From the NCBI GenBank assembly GCA_940337035.1, contig CALNHX010005227.1:47140-111139 (forward strand): a stretch of DNA of 64,000 nt. Direction: 5' to 3'. How positions within the stretch are numbered: position 1 is the first letter of the stretch; every line of letters starts with the position of its first letter. Shown here one piece after another: positions 1-11,698 of the stretch. The DNA comes from Agriotes lineatus. Taxonomy: Eukaryota > Arthropoda > Insecta > Coleoptera > Elateridae. The notes beneath the pieces were generated by a model. That model had not been told where the DNA came from. It saw only the letters and a program-made list of their open reading frames with translations, and searched no databases. The position numbers were made by a program, and so were the translations under genes.

Positions 1-1351
1 CCATGCCGCCAACATTTCGTGCCACGCTGCCAACATTTCGATCCATGCCGCCAACATTTTGAGCCATGCCGCCAACACTTCCAGCCATGCCGCCAACATT
101 TCGAGGCATGCCGCCATCATTTCGAGCCATGGCGCCAACACCTCGAGCCATGCCGCCAACATTTCGAGCCAGGCCGCCAACATTTCGTGCCACGCCGCCA
201 ACATTTTGAGCCATGCCGCCAACATTTCGAGCCATGCCGCCAACATTTCCAGCCATGCCGCCAACATTTCGAGCCATGCCGCCAACATTTCGAGCCATGC
301 CGCTAACATTTCTAGCTATGCCGCCAACACTTCGAACCATGCCGCCAACATTTCAAACCATGCCGCCAACATTTTGAGCCATGCCGCCAACATTTCGAGC
401 CATTCCGCTAACACCTCGAGCCATGCCGCCAACACTTCGAGCCATGCCGCCAACATTTCGAGGCATGCCGCCAACATTTCGAGCCATGCCGCCAACATTT
501 CGAGCATGCCGCCAACATCTTGAGCCATGCCGCCAACATTTCGAGCCATGCCGCCAACATTTCGAGCCATGCCGCCAACATTTCGAGCCATGCCGCCAAC
601 ATTTCGTGCCACGCTGCCAACATTTCGAGCCATGCCGCCAACATTTTGAGCCATGCCGCCAACACTTCCAGCCATGCCGCCAACATTTCGAGCCATGCCG
701 TCAACATTTCGAGCCATGACGCCAACACCTCGAGCCATGCCGCCAACATTTCGAGCCAGGCCGCCAACATTTCGTGCCAAGCCGCCAACATTTTGAGCCA
801 TGCCGCCAACATTTCGAGCCATGCCGCCAACATTTCCAGCCATGCCGCCAACATTTCGAGCTATGCCGCCAACATTTCGAGCCATGCCGCAACATTTCGA
901 GCTATGCCGCCAAAATTTCGAGCCATGCCGCCAACATTTCGAGCCATGCCGCCAACACTTTGAGCCATGCCGCCAACATTTCGGGCTATGCCGCCAACAT
1001 TTCGAGCCATGCCGCCATCATTTCGAGCCATGCCGCCAACCATTCGAGTCATGCCGCCAACATTTCGAGCTATGCCACCAACATTTCGAGCCATGCCGCC
1101 AACATTTCGAGCCATGCCGCCAACATTTCGAGCCATGCCGCCAACATTTCGAGCTATGCCGCCAACACTTCGAGCCATGCCGCCAAGATTTTGAGTCATG
1201 CCGCCAACATTTCGAGCCATGCCGCCAACATTTCGAGCTATGCCGCCAACATTTCGAGCCATGCCGGCAACATTTCGAGCCATGCCGCCAACATTTCGAG
1301 CCATGCCGCCAACATTTCGAGCTATGCCGCCAACATTTCGAGCCATGCCGC
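1..1351 (+). repeat. Family A lead-in segment
   Basis: This stretch holds about 64 monomers with family A variants, including ATTCCGCTAACACCTCGAG near 402, CGTGCCACGCTGCC near 600, and AAGATTTTGAGTC near 1190. Two monomers are 20 bp: one near 503 lost a C (CGAGCATGCC) and one near 888 lost a C (GCCGCAACATTT). These two deletions shift the reading frame of any would-be translation. No unique sequence is present. The segment ends where the 2,539-bp duplicated unit begins. Confidence 0.85.
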
Positions 1352-3890
1352 CAAAATTTCGAGCCATGCCGCCAACATTTCGAGCCATGCCGCCATCATT
1401 TCGAGCCATGCCGCCAACCATTCGAGTCATGCCGCCAACATTTCGAGCTATGCCACCAACATTTCGAGCCATGCCGCCAACATTTCGAGCCATGCCGCCA
1501 ACATTTCGAGCCATGCCGCCATCATTTCGAGCCATGCCGCCAACATTTCGAGCCATGCCGCCAACATTTCGAGCCATGCCGCCAACATTTCGAGCCATGC
1601 CGCCAACATTTCGAGCTATGCCGCCAACATTTCGAGCCATGCCGGCAACATTTCAAGCCATGCCGCCAACATTTCGAGCAATGCCGCCAACATTTCGAGC
1701 TATGCCGCCAACATTTCGAGCCATGCCGCCAACATTTCGAGCCATACCGCCAACATTTCGAGCTATGCCGCCAACACTTCGAGCCATGCCGCCAAGATTT
1801 TGAGTCATGCCGCCAACATTTCGAGCCATGCCGCCAACATTTCGAGCTATGCCGCCAACATTTCGAGCCATGCCGGCAACATTTCGAGCCATGCCGCCAA
1901 CATTTCGAGCAATGCCGCCAACATTTCGAGCAATGCCGCCAACATTTCAAGCCATGCCGCCAACATTTCGAGCCATGCCGCCAACATTTCGAGCCATGCC
2001 GCCAACATTTCGAGCTATGCCGCCAACACTTCGAGCCATGCCGCCAAGATTTTGAGTCATGCCGCCAACATTTCGAGCCATGCCGCCAACATTTCGAGCT
2101 ATACCGCCAACATTTCGAGCCATGGCGGCAACATTTCGAGCCATGCCGGCAACATTTCGAGCCATGCCGCCAACATTTCGAGCCATGCCGCCAACATTTC
2201 GAGCTATGCCGCCAACACTTCGAGCCATGCCGCCAAGATTTTGAGTCATGCCGCCAACATTTCGAGCCATGCCGCCAACATTTCGAGCTATGCCGCCAAC
2301 ATTTCGAGCCATGCCGCCAACATTTCGAGCCATGCCGCCATCATTTCGAGCCATGCCGCCAACCATTCGAGTCATGCCGCCAACATTTCGAGCCATGCCG
2401 CCAACATTTCGAGCCATGCCGCCAACATTTCGAGCTATGCCGCCAACACTTCGAGCCATGCCGCCAAGATTTTGAGTCATGCCGCCAACATTTCGAGCCA
2501 TGCCGCCAACATTTCGAGCTATGCCGCCAACATTTCGAGCCATGCCGCCAACATTTCGAGCCATGCCGCCAACATTTCGAGCTATGTCGCCAACATTTCG
2601 AGCCATGCCGGCAACATTTCGAGCTATGCCACCAACATTTCGAGCCATGCCGCCAACATTTCGAGCCATGCCGCCAACATTTCGAGCTATGCCGCGAACA
2701 TTTCGAAAAAGCCGCCAACATTTCGAGCCATGCCGCCAACATTTCGAGCCATGTCGCCAACATTTTGAGCCACGCCGCCTACATTTCGAGCCATGCCGCC
2801 AACACTTCGAGCCATGCCGCCAACATTTCGAGCCATGCCGCCAACATTTCGAGCTATGCCGGCAACATTTCGAGCCATGCCGCCAACATTTCGAGCCATG
2901 CCGCCAACATTTCGAGCTATGCCGCCAACATTTCGAGCCATGCCGGCAACATTTCGAGCCATGCCGCCAACATTTCGAGCAATGCCGCCAACATTTCCAG
3001 CCATGCCGCCAACATTTCGAGCCATGCCGCCAACACTTCGAGCCATGCCGCCAACATTTTGAAAAAGCCGCCAACATTTCGAGCCATGCCGCCAACATTT
3101 CGAGTCATGTCGCCAACATTTTGAGCCACGCCGCCAACATTTGGAGCCACGCCGCCAACATTTCGAGCCAAGGCGCCAACATTTCGAGCCATGCCGCAAA
3201 CATTTCGAGCCATGCCGTCAACATTTCGAGCCATGCCGCCAACATTTCGAGCCATGCCGCCAACATTTCCAGCTATGCCGCCAACATTTCGAGCCATGCC
3301 ACCAACATTTCGAGCCATGCCGCCAACATTTAGAGCCATGCCGCCAACATTTCGAGCAATGCCGCTAACATTTCGAGCTATGCCGCCAACATATCGAGCC
3401 ATGCCGCCAACATTTCGAGCCATGCCGCCAACATTTCGAGCCATGCCGCCAACATTTCGAGCCATGCCGCTAACATTTCTAGCTATGCCGCCAACACTTC
3501 GAGCCATGCCGCCAACATTTCAAGCCATGCCGCCAACACTTTGAGCCATGCCGCCAAAATTTCGAGCCATCCCGCTAACACCTCGAGCCGTGCCGCCAAC
3601 ACTTCGAGCCATGCCGCCAACATTTTGAGCCATGCCGCCAACATTTCGAGCCATTCCGCTAACACCTCGAGCCATGCCGCCAACACTTCGAGCCATGCCG
3701 CCAACATTTCGAGACATGCCGCCAACATTTCGAGCCATGCCGCCAACATTTCGAGCCATGCCGCCAACATTTTGAGCCATGCCGCCAACATTTCGAGCCA
3801 TGTCGCCAACATTTCGAGCCATGCCGCCATCATTTCGAGCCATGCCACCAACATTTCGTGCCACGCTGCCAACATTTCGAGCAATGCCGC
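1352..3890 (+). repeat. 2,539-bp family A HOR unit, copy 1
   Basis: This unit of 121 monomers is repeated immediately downstream at an offset of exactly 2,539 bp. The length is 121 x 21 minus 2, because two of its monomers (AAAAA at 2706-2710 and 3062-3066) are each 1 bp short. It contains the AAGATTTTGAGTC marker several times, GCCGGCAAC monomers, AACATTTAGAGCC near 3325, and the CATCCCGCTAACACC cassette near 3568. The left breakpoint lies in GCCGCCAAAATTTCG. Sequence to the left of it (GAGCTATG context) differs from that left of copy 2, as expected for a tandem duplication. Confidence 0.93.
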
Positions 3891-6429
3891 CAAAATTTCG
3901 AGCCATGCCGCCAACATTTCGAGCCATGCCGCCATCATTTCGAGCCATGCCGCCAACCATTCGAGTCATGCCGCCAACATTTCGAGCTATGCCACCAACA
4001 TTTCGAGCCATGCCGCCAACATTTCGAGCCATGCCGCCAACATTTCGAGCCATGCCGCCATCATTTCGAGCCATGCCGCCAACATTTCGAGCCATGCCGC
4101 CAACATTTCGAGCCATGCCGCCAACATTTCGAGCCATGCCGCCAACATTTCGAGCTATGCCGCCAACATTTCGAGCCATGCCGGCAACATTTCAAGCCAT
4201 GCCGCCAACATTTCGAGCAATGCCGCCAACATTTCGAGCTATGCCGCCAACATTTCGAGCCATGCCGCCAACATTTCGAGCCATACCGCCAACATTTCGA
4301 GCTATGCCGCCAACACTTCGAGCCATGCCGCCAAGATTTTGAGTCATGCCGCCAACATTTCGAGCCATGCCGCCAACATTTCGAGCTATGCCGCCAACAT
4401 TTCGAGCCATGCCGGCAACATTTCGAGCCATGCCGCCAACATTTCGAGCAATGCCGCCAACATTTCGAGCAATGCCGCCAACATTTCAAGCCATGCCGCC
4501 AACATTTCGAGCCATGCCGCCAACATTTCGAGCCATGCCGCCAACATTTCGAGCTATGCCGCCAACACTTCGAGCCATGCCGCCAAGATTTTGAGTCATG
4601 CCGCCAACATTTCGAGCCATGCCGCCAACATTTCGAGCTATACCGCCAACATTTCGAGCCATGGCGGCAACATTTCGAGCCATGCCGGCAACATTTCGAG
4701 CCATGCCGCCAACATTTCGAGCCATGCCGCCAACATTTCGAGCTATGCCGCCAACACTTCGAGCCATGCCGCCAAGATTTTGAGTCATGCCGCCAACATT
4801 TCGAGCCATGCCGCCAACATTTCGAGCTATGCCGCCAACATTTCGAGCCATGCCGCCAACATTTCGAGCCATGCCGCCATCATTTCGAGCCATGCCGCCA
4901 ACCATTCGAGTCATGCCGCCAACATTTCGAGCCATGCCGCCAACATTTCGAGCCATGCCGCCAACATTTCGAGCTATGCCGCCAACACTTCGAGCCATGC
5001 CGCCAAGATTTTGAGTCATGCCGCCAACATTTCGAGCCATGCCGCCAACATTTCGAGCTATGCCGCCAACATTTCGAGCCATGCCGCCAACATTTCGAGC
5101 CATGCCGCCAACATTTCGAGCTATGTCGCCAACATTTCGAGCCATGCCGGCAACATTTCGAGCTATGCCACCAACATTTCGAGCCATGCCGCCAACATTT
5201 CGAGCCATGCCGCCAACATTTCGAGCTATGCCGCGAACATTTCGAAAAAGCCGCCAACATTTCGAGCCATGCCGCCAACATTTCGAGCCATGTCGCCAAC
5301 ATTTTGAGCCACGCCGCCTACATTTCGAGCCATGCCGCCAACACTTCGAGCCATGCCGCCAACATTTCGAGCCATGCCGCCAACATTTCGAGCTATGCCG
5401 GCAACATTTCGAGCCATGCCGCCAACATTTCGAGCCATGCCGCCAACATTTCGAGCTATGCCGCCAACATTTCGAGCCATGCCGGCAACATTTCGAGCCA
5501 TGCCGCCAACATTTCGAGCAATGCCGCCAACATTTCCAGCCATGCCGCCAACATTTCGAGCCATGCCGCCAACACTTCGAGCCATGCCGCCAACATTTTG
5601 AAAAAGCCGCCAACATTTCGAGCCATGCCGCCAACATTTCGAGTCATGTCGCCAACATTTTGAGCCACGCCGCCAACATTTGGAGCCACGCCGCCAACAT
5701 TTCGAGCCATGGCGCCAACATTTCGAGCCATGCCGCAAACATTTCGAGCCATGCCGTCAACATTTCGAGCCATGCCGCCAACATTTCGAGCCATGCCGCC
5801 AACATTTCCAGCTATGCCGCCAACATTTCGAGCCATGCCACCAACATTTCGAGCCATGCCGCCAACATTTAGAGCCATGCCGCCAACATTTCGAGCAATG
5901 CCGCTAACATTTCGAGCTATGCCGCCAACATATCGAGCCATGCCGCCAACATTTCGAGCCATGCCGCCAACATTTCGAGCCATGCCGCCAACATTTCGAG
6001 CCATGCCGCTAACATTTCTAGCTATGCCGCCAACACTTCGAGCCATGCCGCCAACATTTCAAGCCATGCCGCCAACACTTTGAGCCATGCCGCCAAAATT
6101 TCGAGCCATCCCGCTAACACCTCGAGCCGTGCCGCCAACACTTCGAGCCATGCCGCCAACATTTTGAGCCATGCCGCCAACATTTCGAGCCATTCCGCTA
6201 ACACCTCGAGCCATGCCGCCAACACTTCGAGCCATGCCGCCAACATTTCGAGACATGCCGCCAACATTTCGAGCCATGCCGCCAACATTTCGAGCCATGC
6301 CGCCAACATTTTGAGCCATGCCGCCAACATTTCGAGCCATGTCGCCAACATTTCGAGCCATGCCGCCATCATTTCGAGCCATGCCACCAACATTTCGTGC
6401 CACGCTGCCAACATTTCGAGCAATGCCGC
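3891..6429 (+). repeat. 2,539-bp family A HOR unit, copy 2
   Basis: This is the direct repeat of the unit at 1352-3890. The only difference I found is A at 3171 versus T at 5710 (CCAAGGCGCC versus CCATGGCGCC). I compared marker positions and all the translated stretches; I did not run a base-by-base alignment. Homology stops near 6429, where AATGCCGCC is followed by AACATTTTGAG here, whereas copy 1 runs on into AAAATTTCG, the first bases of copy 2. That is the signature of a simple tandem duplication rather than dispersed copies. Confidence 0.93.
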
Positions 6430-7404
6430 CAACATTTTGAGCCATGCCGCCAACACTTCCAGCTATGCCGCCAACATTTCGAGCCATGCCGTAACATTTC
6501 GAGCCATGACGCCAACACCTCGAGCCATGCCGCCAACATTTCGAGCCAGGCCGCCAACATTTCGTGCCACGCCGCCAACATTTTGAGCCATGCCGCCAAC
6601 ATTTCGAGCCTTGCCGCCAACATTTCGAGCTATGCCGCCAACATTTTGAGCCATGCCGCCAACATTTCGAGCTATGCCGCCAACATTTTGAGCCATGCCG
6701 CCAACATTTCGAGCCATGCCGCCAACATTTTGAGCCATGCCGCCAACATTTCGGGCCATGCCGCCAACATTTCGAGCCATGCCGCCATCATTTCGAGCCA
6801 TGCCGCCAACATTTCGAGTCATGCCGCCAACATTTCGAGCTATGCCACCAACATTTCGAGCCATGCCGCCAACATTTCGACCCATGCCGCCAACATTTCG
6901 AGCCATGCCGCCAACATTTCGTGCTAGGCCGCCAACACTTCGAGCTATGCCGCCAAGATTTTGAGTCATGCCGCCATTTCGAGCCATGCCGGCAACATTT
7001 CCAGCCATGCCGCCAACATTTCGAGCCATGCCGCCAACATTTCGAGCCATGCCGCCAACATTTCGAGCCATGCCGTCAACATTTCGACCCATGCCGCCAA
7101 CATTTCGAGCCATGCCGCCAACATTTCCAGCTATGCCGCCAAAATTTCGAGCCATGCCACCAACATTTCGAGCCATGCCGCCAACATTTAGAGCCATGCC
7201 GCCAACATTTCGAGCAATGCCGCTAACATTTCGAGCTATGCCGCCAACATATCGAGCCATGCCGCCAACATTTCGAGCCATGCCGCCAACATTTCGAGCC
7301 ATGCCGCCAACATTTCGAGCCATGCCGCTAACATTTCTAGCTATGCCGCCAACACTTCGAGCCATGCCGCCAACATTTCAAGCCATGCCGCCAACATTTT
7401 GAGC
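6430..7404 (+). repeat. Family A segment with a 1-bp-short and an 18-bp monomer
   Basis: This block includes GCCGTAACATTT near 6490 (one base short), CGTGCTAGGCC near 6922, an 18-bp monomer (GCCGCCATTTCG) near 6972, and AACATTTAGAGCC near 7187. Near-identical versions recur at about 20,528-21,554 (offset 14,131) and 47,068-48,094. The version here lacks the A7 monomer found in the other two. No gene or unique DNA is present. Confidence 0.85.
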
Positions 7405-7935
7405 CATGCCGCCAAAATTTCGAGCCATCCCGCTAACACCTCGAGCCGTGCCGCCAACACTTCGAGCCATGCCGCCAACATTTTGAGCCATGCCGCCAAC
7501 ATTTCGAGCCATTCCGCTAACACCTCGAGCCATGCCGCCAACACTTCGAGCCATGCCGCCAACATTTCGAGACATGCCGCCAACATTTCGAGCCATGCCG
7601 CCAACATTTCGAGCCATGCCGCCAACATTTTGAGCCATGCCGCCAACATTTCGAGCCATGCCGCCAACATTTTGAGCCATGCCGCCAAAATTTCGAGCCA
7701 TCCCGCTAACACCTCGAGCCGTGCCGCCAACACTTCGAGCCATGCCGCCAACATTTTGAGCCATGCCGCCAACATTTCGAGCCATTCCGCTAACACCTCG
7801 AGCCATGCCGCCAACACTTCGAGCCATGCCGCCAACATTTCGAGACATGCCGCCAACATTTCGAGCCATGCCGCCAACATTTCGAGCCATGCCGCCAACA
7901 TTTTGAGCCATGCCGCAAACATTTCGAGCCATGCC
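7405..7935 (+). repeat. 273-bp (13-monomer) local tandem duplication
   Basis: The cassette CCAAAATTTCGAGCCATCC recurs with its CATCC at 7426 and 7699, exactly 13 monomers apart. It is followed both times by GCTAACACCTCGAGCCGTGCC-type monomers and by the ATTCCGCTAACACC monomer. A near-copy of the whole arrangement sits 4,029 bp downstream at about 11,434-11,964, so the local duplication happened before the larger one or was carried by it. Confidence 0.9.
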
Positions 7936-9000
7936 GCCAACATTTCGAGCCAATGCCGCCAACATTTCGAGCCATGCCACCAACATTTCGTGCCACGCTG
8001 CCAACATTTCGAGCAATGCCGCCAACATTTTGAGCCATGCCGCCAACACTTCCAGCTATGCCGCCAACATTTCGAGCCATGCCGTAACATTTCGAGCCAT
8101 GACGCCAACACCTCGAGCCATGCCGCCAACATTTCGAGCCAGGCCGCCAACATTTCGTGCCACGCCGCCAACATTTTGAGCCATGCCGCCAACATTTCGA
8201 GCCATGCCGCCAACATTTCGAGCTATGCCGCCAACATTTTGAGCCATGCCGCCAACATTTCGAGCTATGCCGCCAACATTTTGAGCCATGCCGCCAACAT
8301 TTCGAGCCATGCCGCCAACATTTTGAGCCATGCCGCCAACATTTCGGGCCATGCCGCCAACATTTCGAGCCATGCCGCCATCATTTCGAGCCATGCCGCC
8401 AACATTTCGAGTCATGCCGCCAACATTTCGAGCTATGCCACCAACATTTCGAGCCATGCCGCCAACATTTCGACCCATGCCGCCAACATTTCGAGCCATG
8501 CCGCCAACATTTCGTGCTAGGCCGCCAACACTTCGAGCTATGCCGCCAAGATTTTGAGTCATGCCGCCATTTCGAGCCATGCCGGCAACACTTCCAGCCA
8601 TGCCGCCAACATTTCGAGCCATGCCGCCAACATTTCGAGCCATGCCGCCAACATTTCGAAAAAAACCGCCAACATTTCGAGCCATGCCGCCAACATTTCG
8701 ACCCATGTCGCCAACATTTTGAGCCACGCCGCCAACATTTGGAGCCACGCCGCCAACGTTTCGAGCCATCCCGCCAACATTTCGAGCCATGCCGCCAACA
8801 TTTCGAACCATGCCGCCAACATTTCTAGCCATGCCGCCAACATTTCGAGCCATGCCGCCAACATTTCGAGCCATGCCGCCAACACCTCGAGCCATGCCGC
8901 CAACATATCGAGCCAGGCCGCCAACATTTCGTGCGACGCCGCCAACATTTCGAACCATGCCGCCAACACTTCGAGCCTTGCCGCCAACATTTCGAGCAAT
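7936..9000 (+). repeat. Family A mosaic with a +1 monomer and an A7 monomer
   Basis: Landmarks are CGAGCCAATGCC near 7951 (one base long), GCCGTAACATTT near 8083 (one base short), CGTGCTAGGCC near 8514, an 18-bp monomer near 8566, and an A7 tract at 8659-8665 that replaces GCCATG without changing length. The block matches about 11,965-12,971 and 22,067-23,073. It holds no stretch without the repeat. Confidence 0.85.
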
Positions 9001-9970
9001 GCCGCCAACATTTCGAGCAATGCCGCCAACATTTCGAGCCATGCCGCCAACATTTCGAGCCATGCCGCCAACATTTCGAGCCATGCCGCCAACATTTCGA
9101 GCTATGCCGCCAACACTTCGAGCCATGCCGCCAAGATTTTGAGTCATGCCGCCAACATTTCGAGCCATGCCGCCAACATTTCGAGCTATACCGCCAACAT
9201 TTCGAGCCATGGCGGCAACATTTCGAGCCATGCCGGCAACATTTCGAGCCATGCCGCCAACATTTCGAGCCATGCCGCCAACATTTCGAGCTATGCCGCC
9301 AACACTTCGAGCCATGCCGCCAAGATTTTGAGTCATGCCGCCAACATTTCGAGCCATGCCGCCAACATTTCGAGCTATGCCGCCAACATTTCGAGCCATG
9401 CCACCAACATTTCGAGCCATGCCGCCATCATTTCGAGCCATGCCGCCAACCATTCGAGTCATGCCGCCAACATTTCGAGCTATGCCACCAACATTTCGAG
9501 CCATGCCGCCAACATTTCGAGCCATGCCGCCAACATTTAGAGCCATGCCGCCAACATTTCGAGCAATGCCGCTAACATTTCGAGCTATGCCGCCAACATA
9601 TCGAGCCATGCCGCCAACATTTCGAGCCATGCCGCCAACATTTCGAGCCATGCCGCCAACATTTCGAGCCATGCCGCTAACATTTCTAGCTATGCCGCCA
9701 ACACTTCGAGCCATGCCGCCAACATTTCAAGCCATGCCGCCAACATTTTGAGCCATGCCGCCAAAATTTCGAGCCATCCCGCTAACACCTCGAGCCGTGC
9801 CGCCAACACTTCGAGCCATGCCGCCAACATTTTGAGCCATGCCGCCAACATTTCGAGCCATTCCGCTAACACCTCGAGCCATGCCGCCAACACTTCGAGC
9901 CATGCCGCCAACATTTCGAGACATGCCGCCAACATTTCGAGCCATGCCGCCAACATTTCGAGCCATGCCG
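9001..9970 (+). repeat. Family A block, copy 1 of a 1,680-bp-offset pair
   Basis: About 970 bp here match 10,681-11,650 at an offset of 1,680 bp, exactly 80 monomers. Shared landmarks include GCAATGCC at the left end, the two AAGATTTTGAGTC monomers, the pair GAGCTATACC then CATGGCGGCAAC, GCCAACCATTCGAG, AACATTTAGAGCC and TTTCTAGCTATG. The alignment ends near 9970, where this copy has a TTTCGAGCCATCCC junction and the other continues with TTTTGAG. Confidence 0.85.
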
Positions 9971-10175
9971 CCAACATTTCGAGCCATCCCGCTAACACCT
10001 CGAGCCGTGCCGCCAACACTTCGAGCCATGCCGCCAACATTTTGAGCCATGCCGCCAACATTTCGAGCCATTCCGCTAACACCTCGAGCCATGCCGCCAA
10101 CACTTCGAGCCATGCCGCCAACATTTCGAGACATGCCGCCAACATTTCGAGCCATGGCGCCAACATTTCGAGCCA
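9755..10175 (+). repeat. 210-bp (10-monomer) local duplication at the CATCCCGC cassette
   Basis: The CATCCC monomer occurs at 9775 and 9985, ten monomers apart, with the GCTAACACC and ATTCCGCTAAC monomers following each time. The same cassette is duplicated at other spacings elsewhere in the window (see findings), so this is an independent or resized event. Confidence 0.85.
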
Positions 10176-11698
10176 TGCCGCCAACATTTTGAGCCATGCC
10201 GCAAACATTTCGAGCCATGCCGCCAACATTTCGAGCCAATGCCGCCAACATTTCGAGCCATGCCACCAACATTTCGTGCCACGCTGCCAACATTTCGAGC
10301 AATGCCGCCAACATTTTGAGCCATGCCGCCAACACTTCCAGCTATGCCGCCAACATTTCGAGCCATGCCGTAACATTTCGAGCCATGACGCCAACACCTC
10401 GAGCCATGCCGCCAACATTTCGAGCCAGGCCGCCAACATTTCGTGCCACGCCGCCAACATTTTGAGCCATGCCGCCAACATTTCGAGCCATGCCGCCAAC
10501 ATTTCGAGCTATGCCGCCAACATTTTGAGCCATGCCGCCAACATTTCGAGCTATGCCGCCAACATTTTGAGCCATGCCGCCAACATTTCGAGCCATGCCG
10601 CCAACATTTTGAGCCATGCCGCCAACATTTCGGGCCATGCCGCCAACATTTCGAGCCATGCCGCCAACATTTCGAGCCATGCCGCCAACATTTCGAGCAA
10701 TGCCGCCAACATTTCGAGCCATGCCGCCAACATTTCGAGCCATGCCGCCAACATTTCGAGCCATGCCGCCAACATTTCGAGCTATGCCGCCAACACTTCG
10801 AGCCATGCCGCCAAGATTTTGAGTCATGCCGCCAACATTTCGAGCCATGCCGCCAACATTTCGAGCTATACCGCCAACATTTCGAGCCATGGCGGCAACA
10901 TTTCGAGCCATGCCGGCAACATTTCGAGCCATGCCGCCAACATTTCGAGCCATGCCGCCAACATTTCGAGCTATGCCGCCAACACTTCGAGCCATGCCGC
11001 CAAGATTTTGAGTCATGCCGCCAACATTTCGAGCCATGCCGCCAACATTTCGAGCTATGCCGCCAACATTTCGAGCCATGCCACCAACATTTCGAGCCAT
11101 GCCGCCATCATTTCGAGCCATGCCGCCAACCATTCGAGTCATGCCGCCAACATTTCGAGCTATGCCACCAACATTTCGAGCCATGCCGCCAACATTTCGA
11201 GCCATGCCGCCAACATTTAGAGCCATGCCGCCAACATTTCGAGCAATGCCGCTAACATTTCGAGCTATGCCGCCAACATATCGAGCCATGCCGCCAACAT
11301 TTCGAGCCATGCCGCCAACATTTCGAGCCATGCCGCCAACATTTCGAGCCATGCCGCTAACATTTCTAGCTATGCCGCCAACACTTCGAGCCATGCCGCC
11401 AACATTTCAAGCCATGCCGCCAACATTTTGAGCCATGCCGCCAAAATTTCGAGCCATCCCGCTAACACCTCGAGCCGTGCCGCCAACACTTCGAGCCATG
11501 CCGCCAACATTTTGAGCCATGCCGCCAACATTTCGAGCCATTCCGCTAACACCTCGAGCCATGCCGCCAACACTTCGAGCCATGCCGCCAACATTTCGAG
11601 ACATGCCGCCAACATTTCGAGCCATGCCGCCAACATTTCGAGCCATGCCGCCAACATTTTGAGCCATGCCGCCAACATTTCGAGCCATGCCGCCAACA
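10176..11698 (+). repeat. Family A mosaic including copy 2 of the 1,680-bp-offset pair
   Basis: The left part (about 10,176-10,680) matches 7,890-8,390 with CGAGCCAATGCC and GCCGTAACATTT. The right part (about 10,681-11,650) is the second copy of the 9,001-9,970 block. It then passes directly into the 3.25-kb tandem duplication. All of it is 21-bp repeat, with no unique DNA. Confidence 0.82.

Noticed and set aside
2704..3067. Poly(A) tracts as tails of inserted retroelements
   Set aside because: The A tracts are 5 to 9 bases, replace monomer bases rather than being added, and have no adjacent foreign sequence or target-site duplication.
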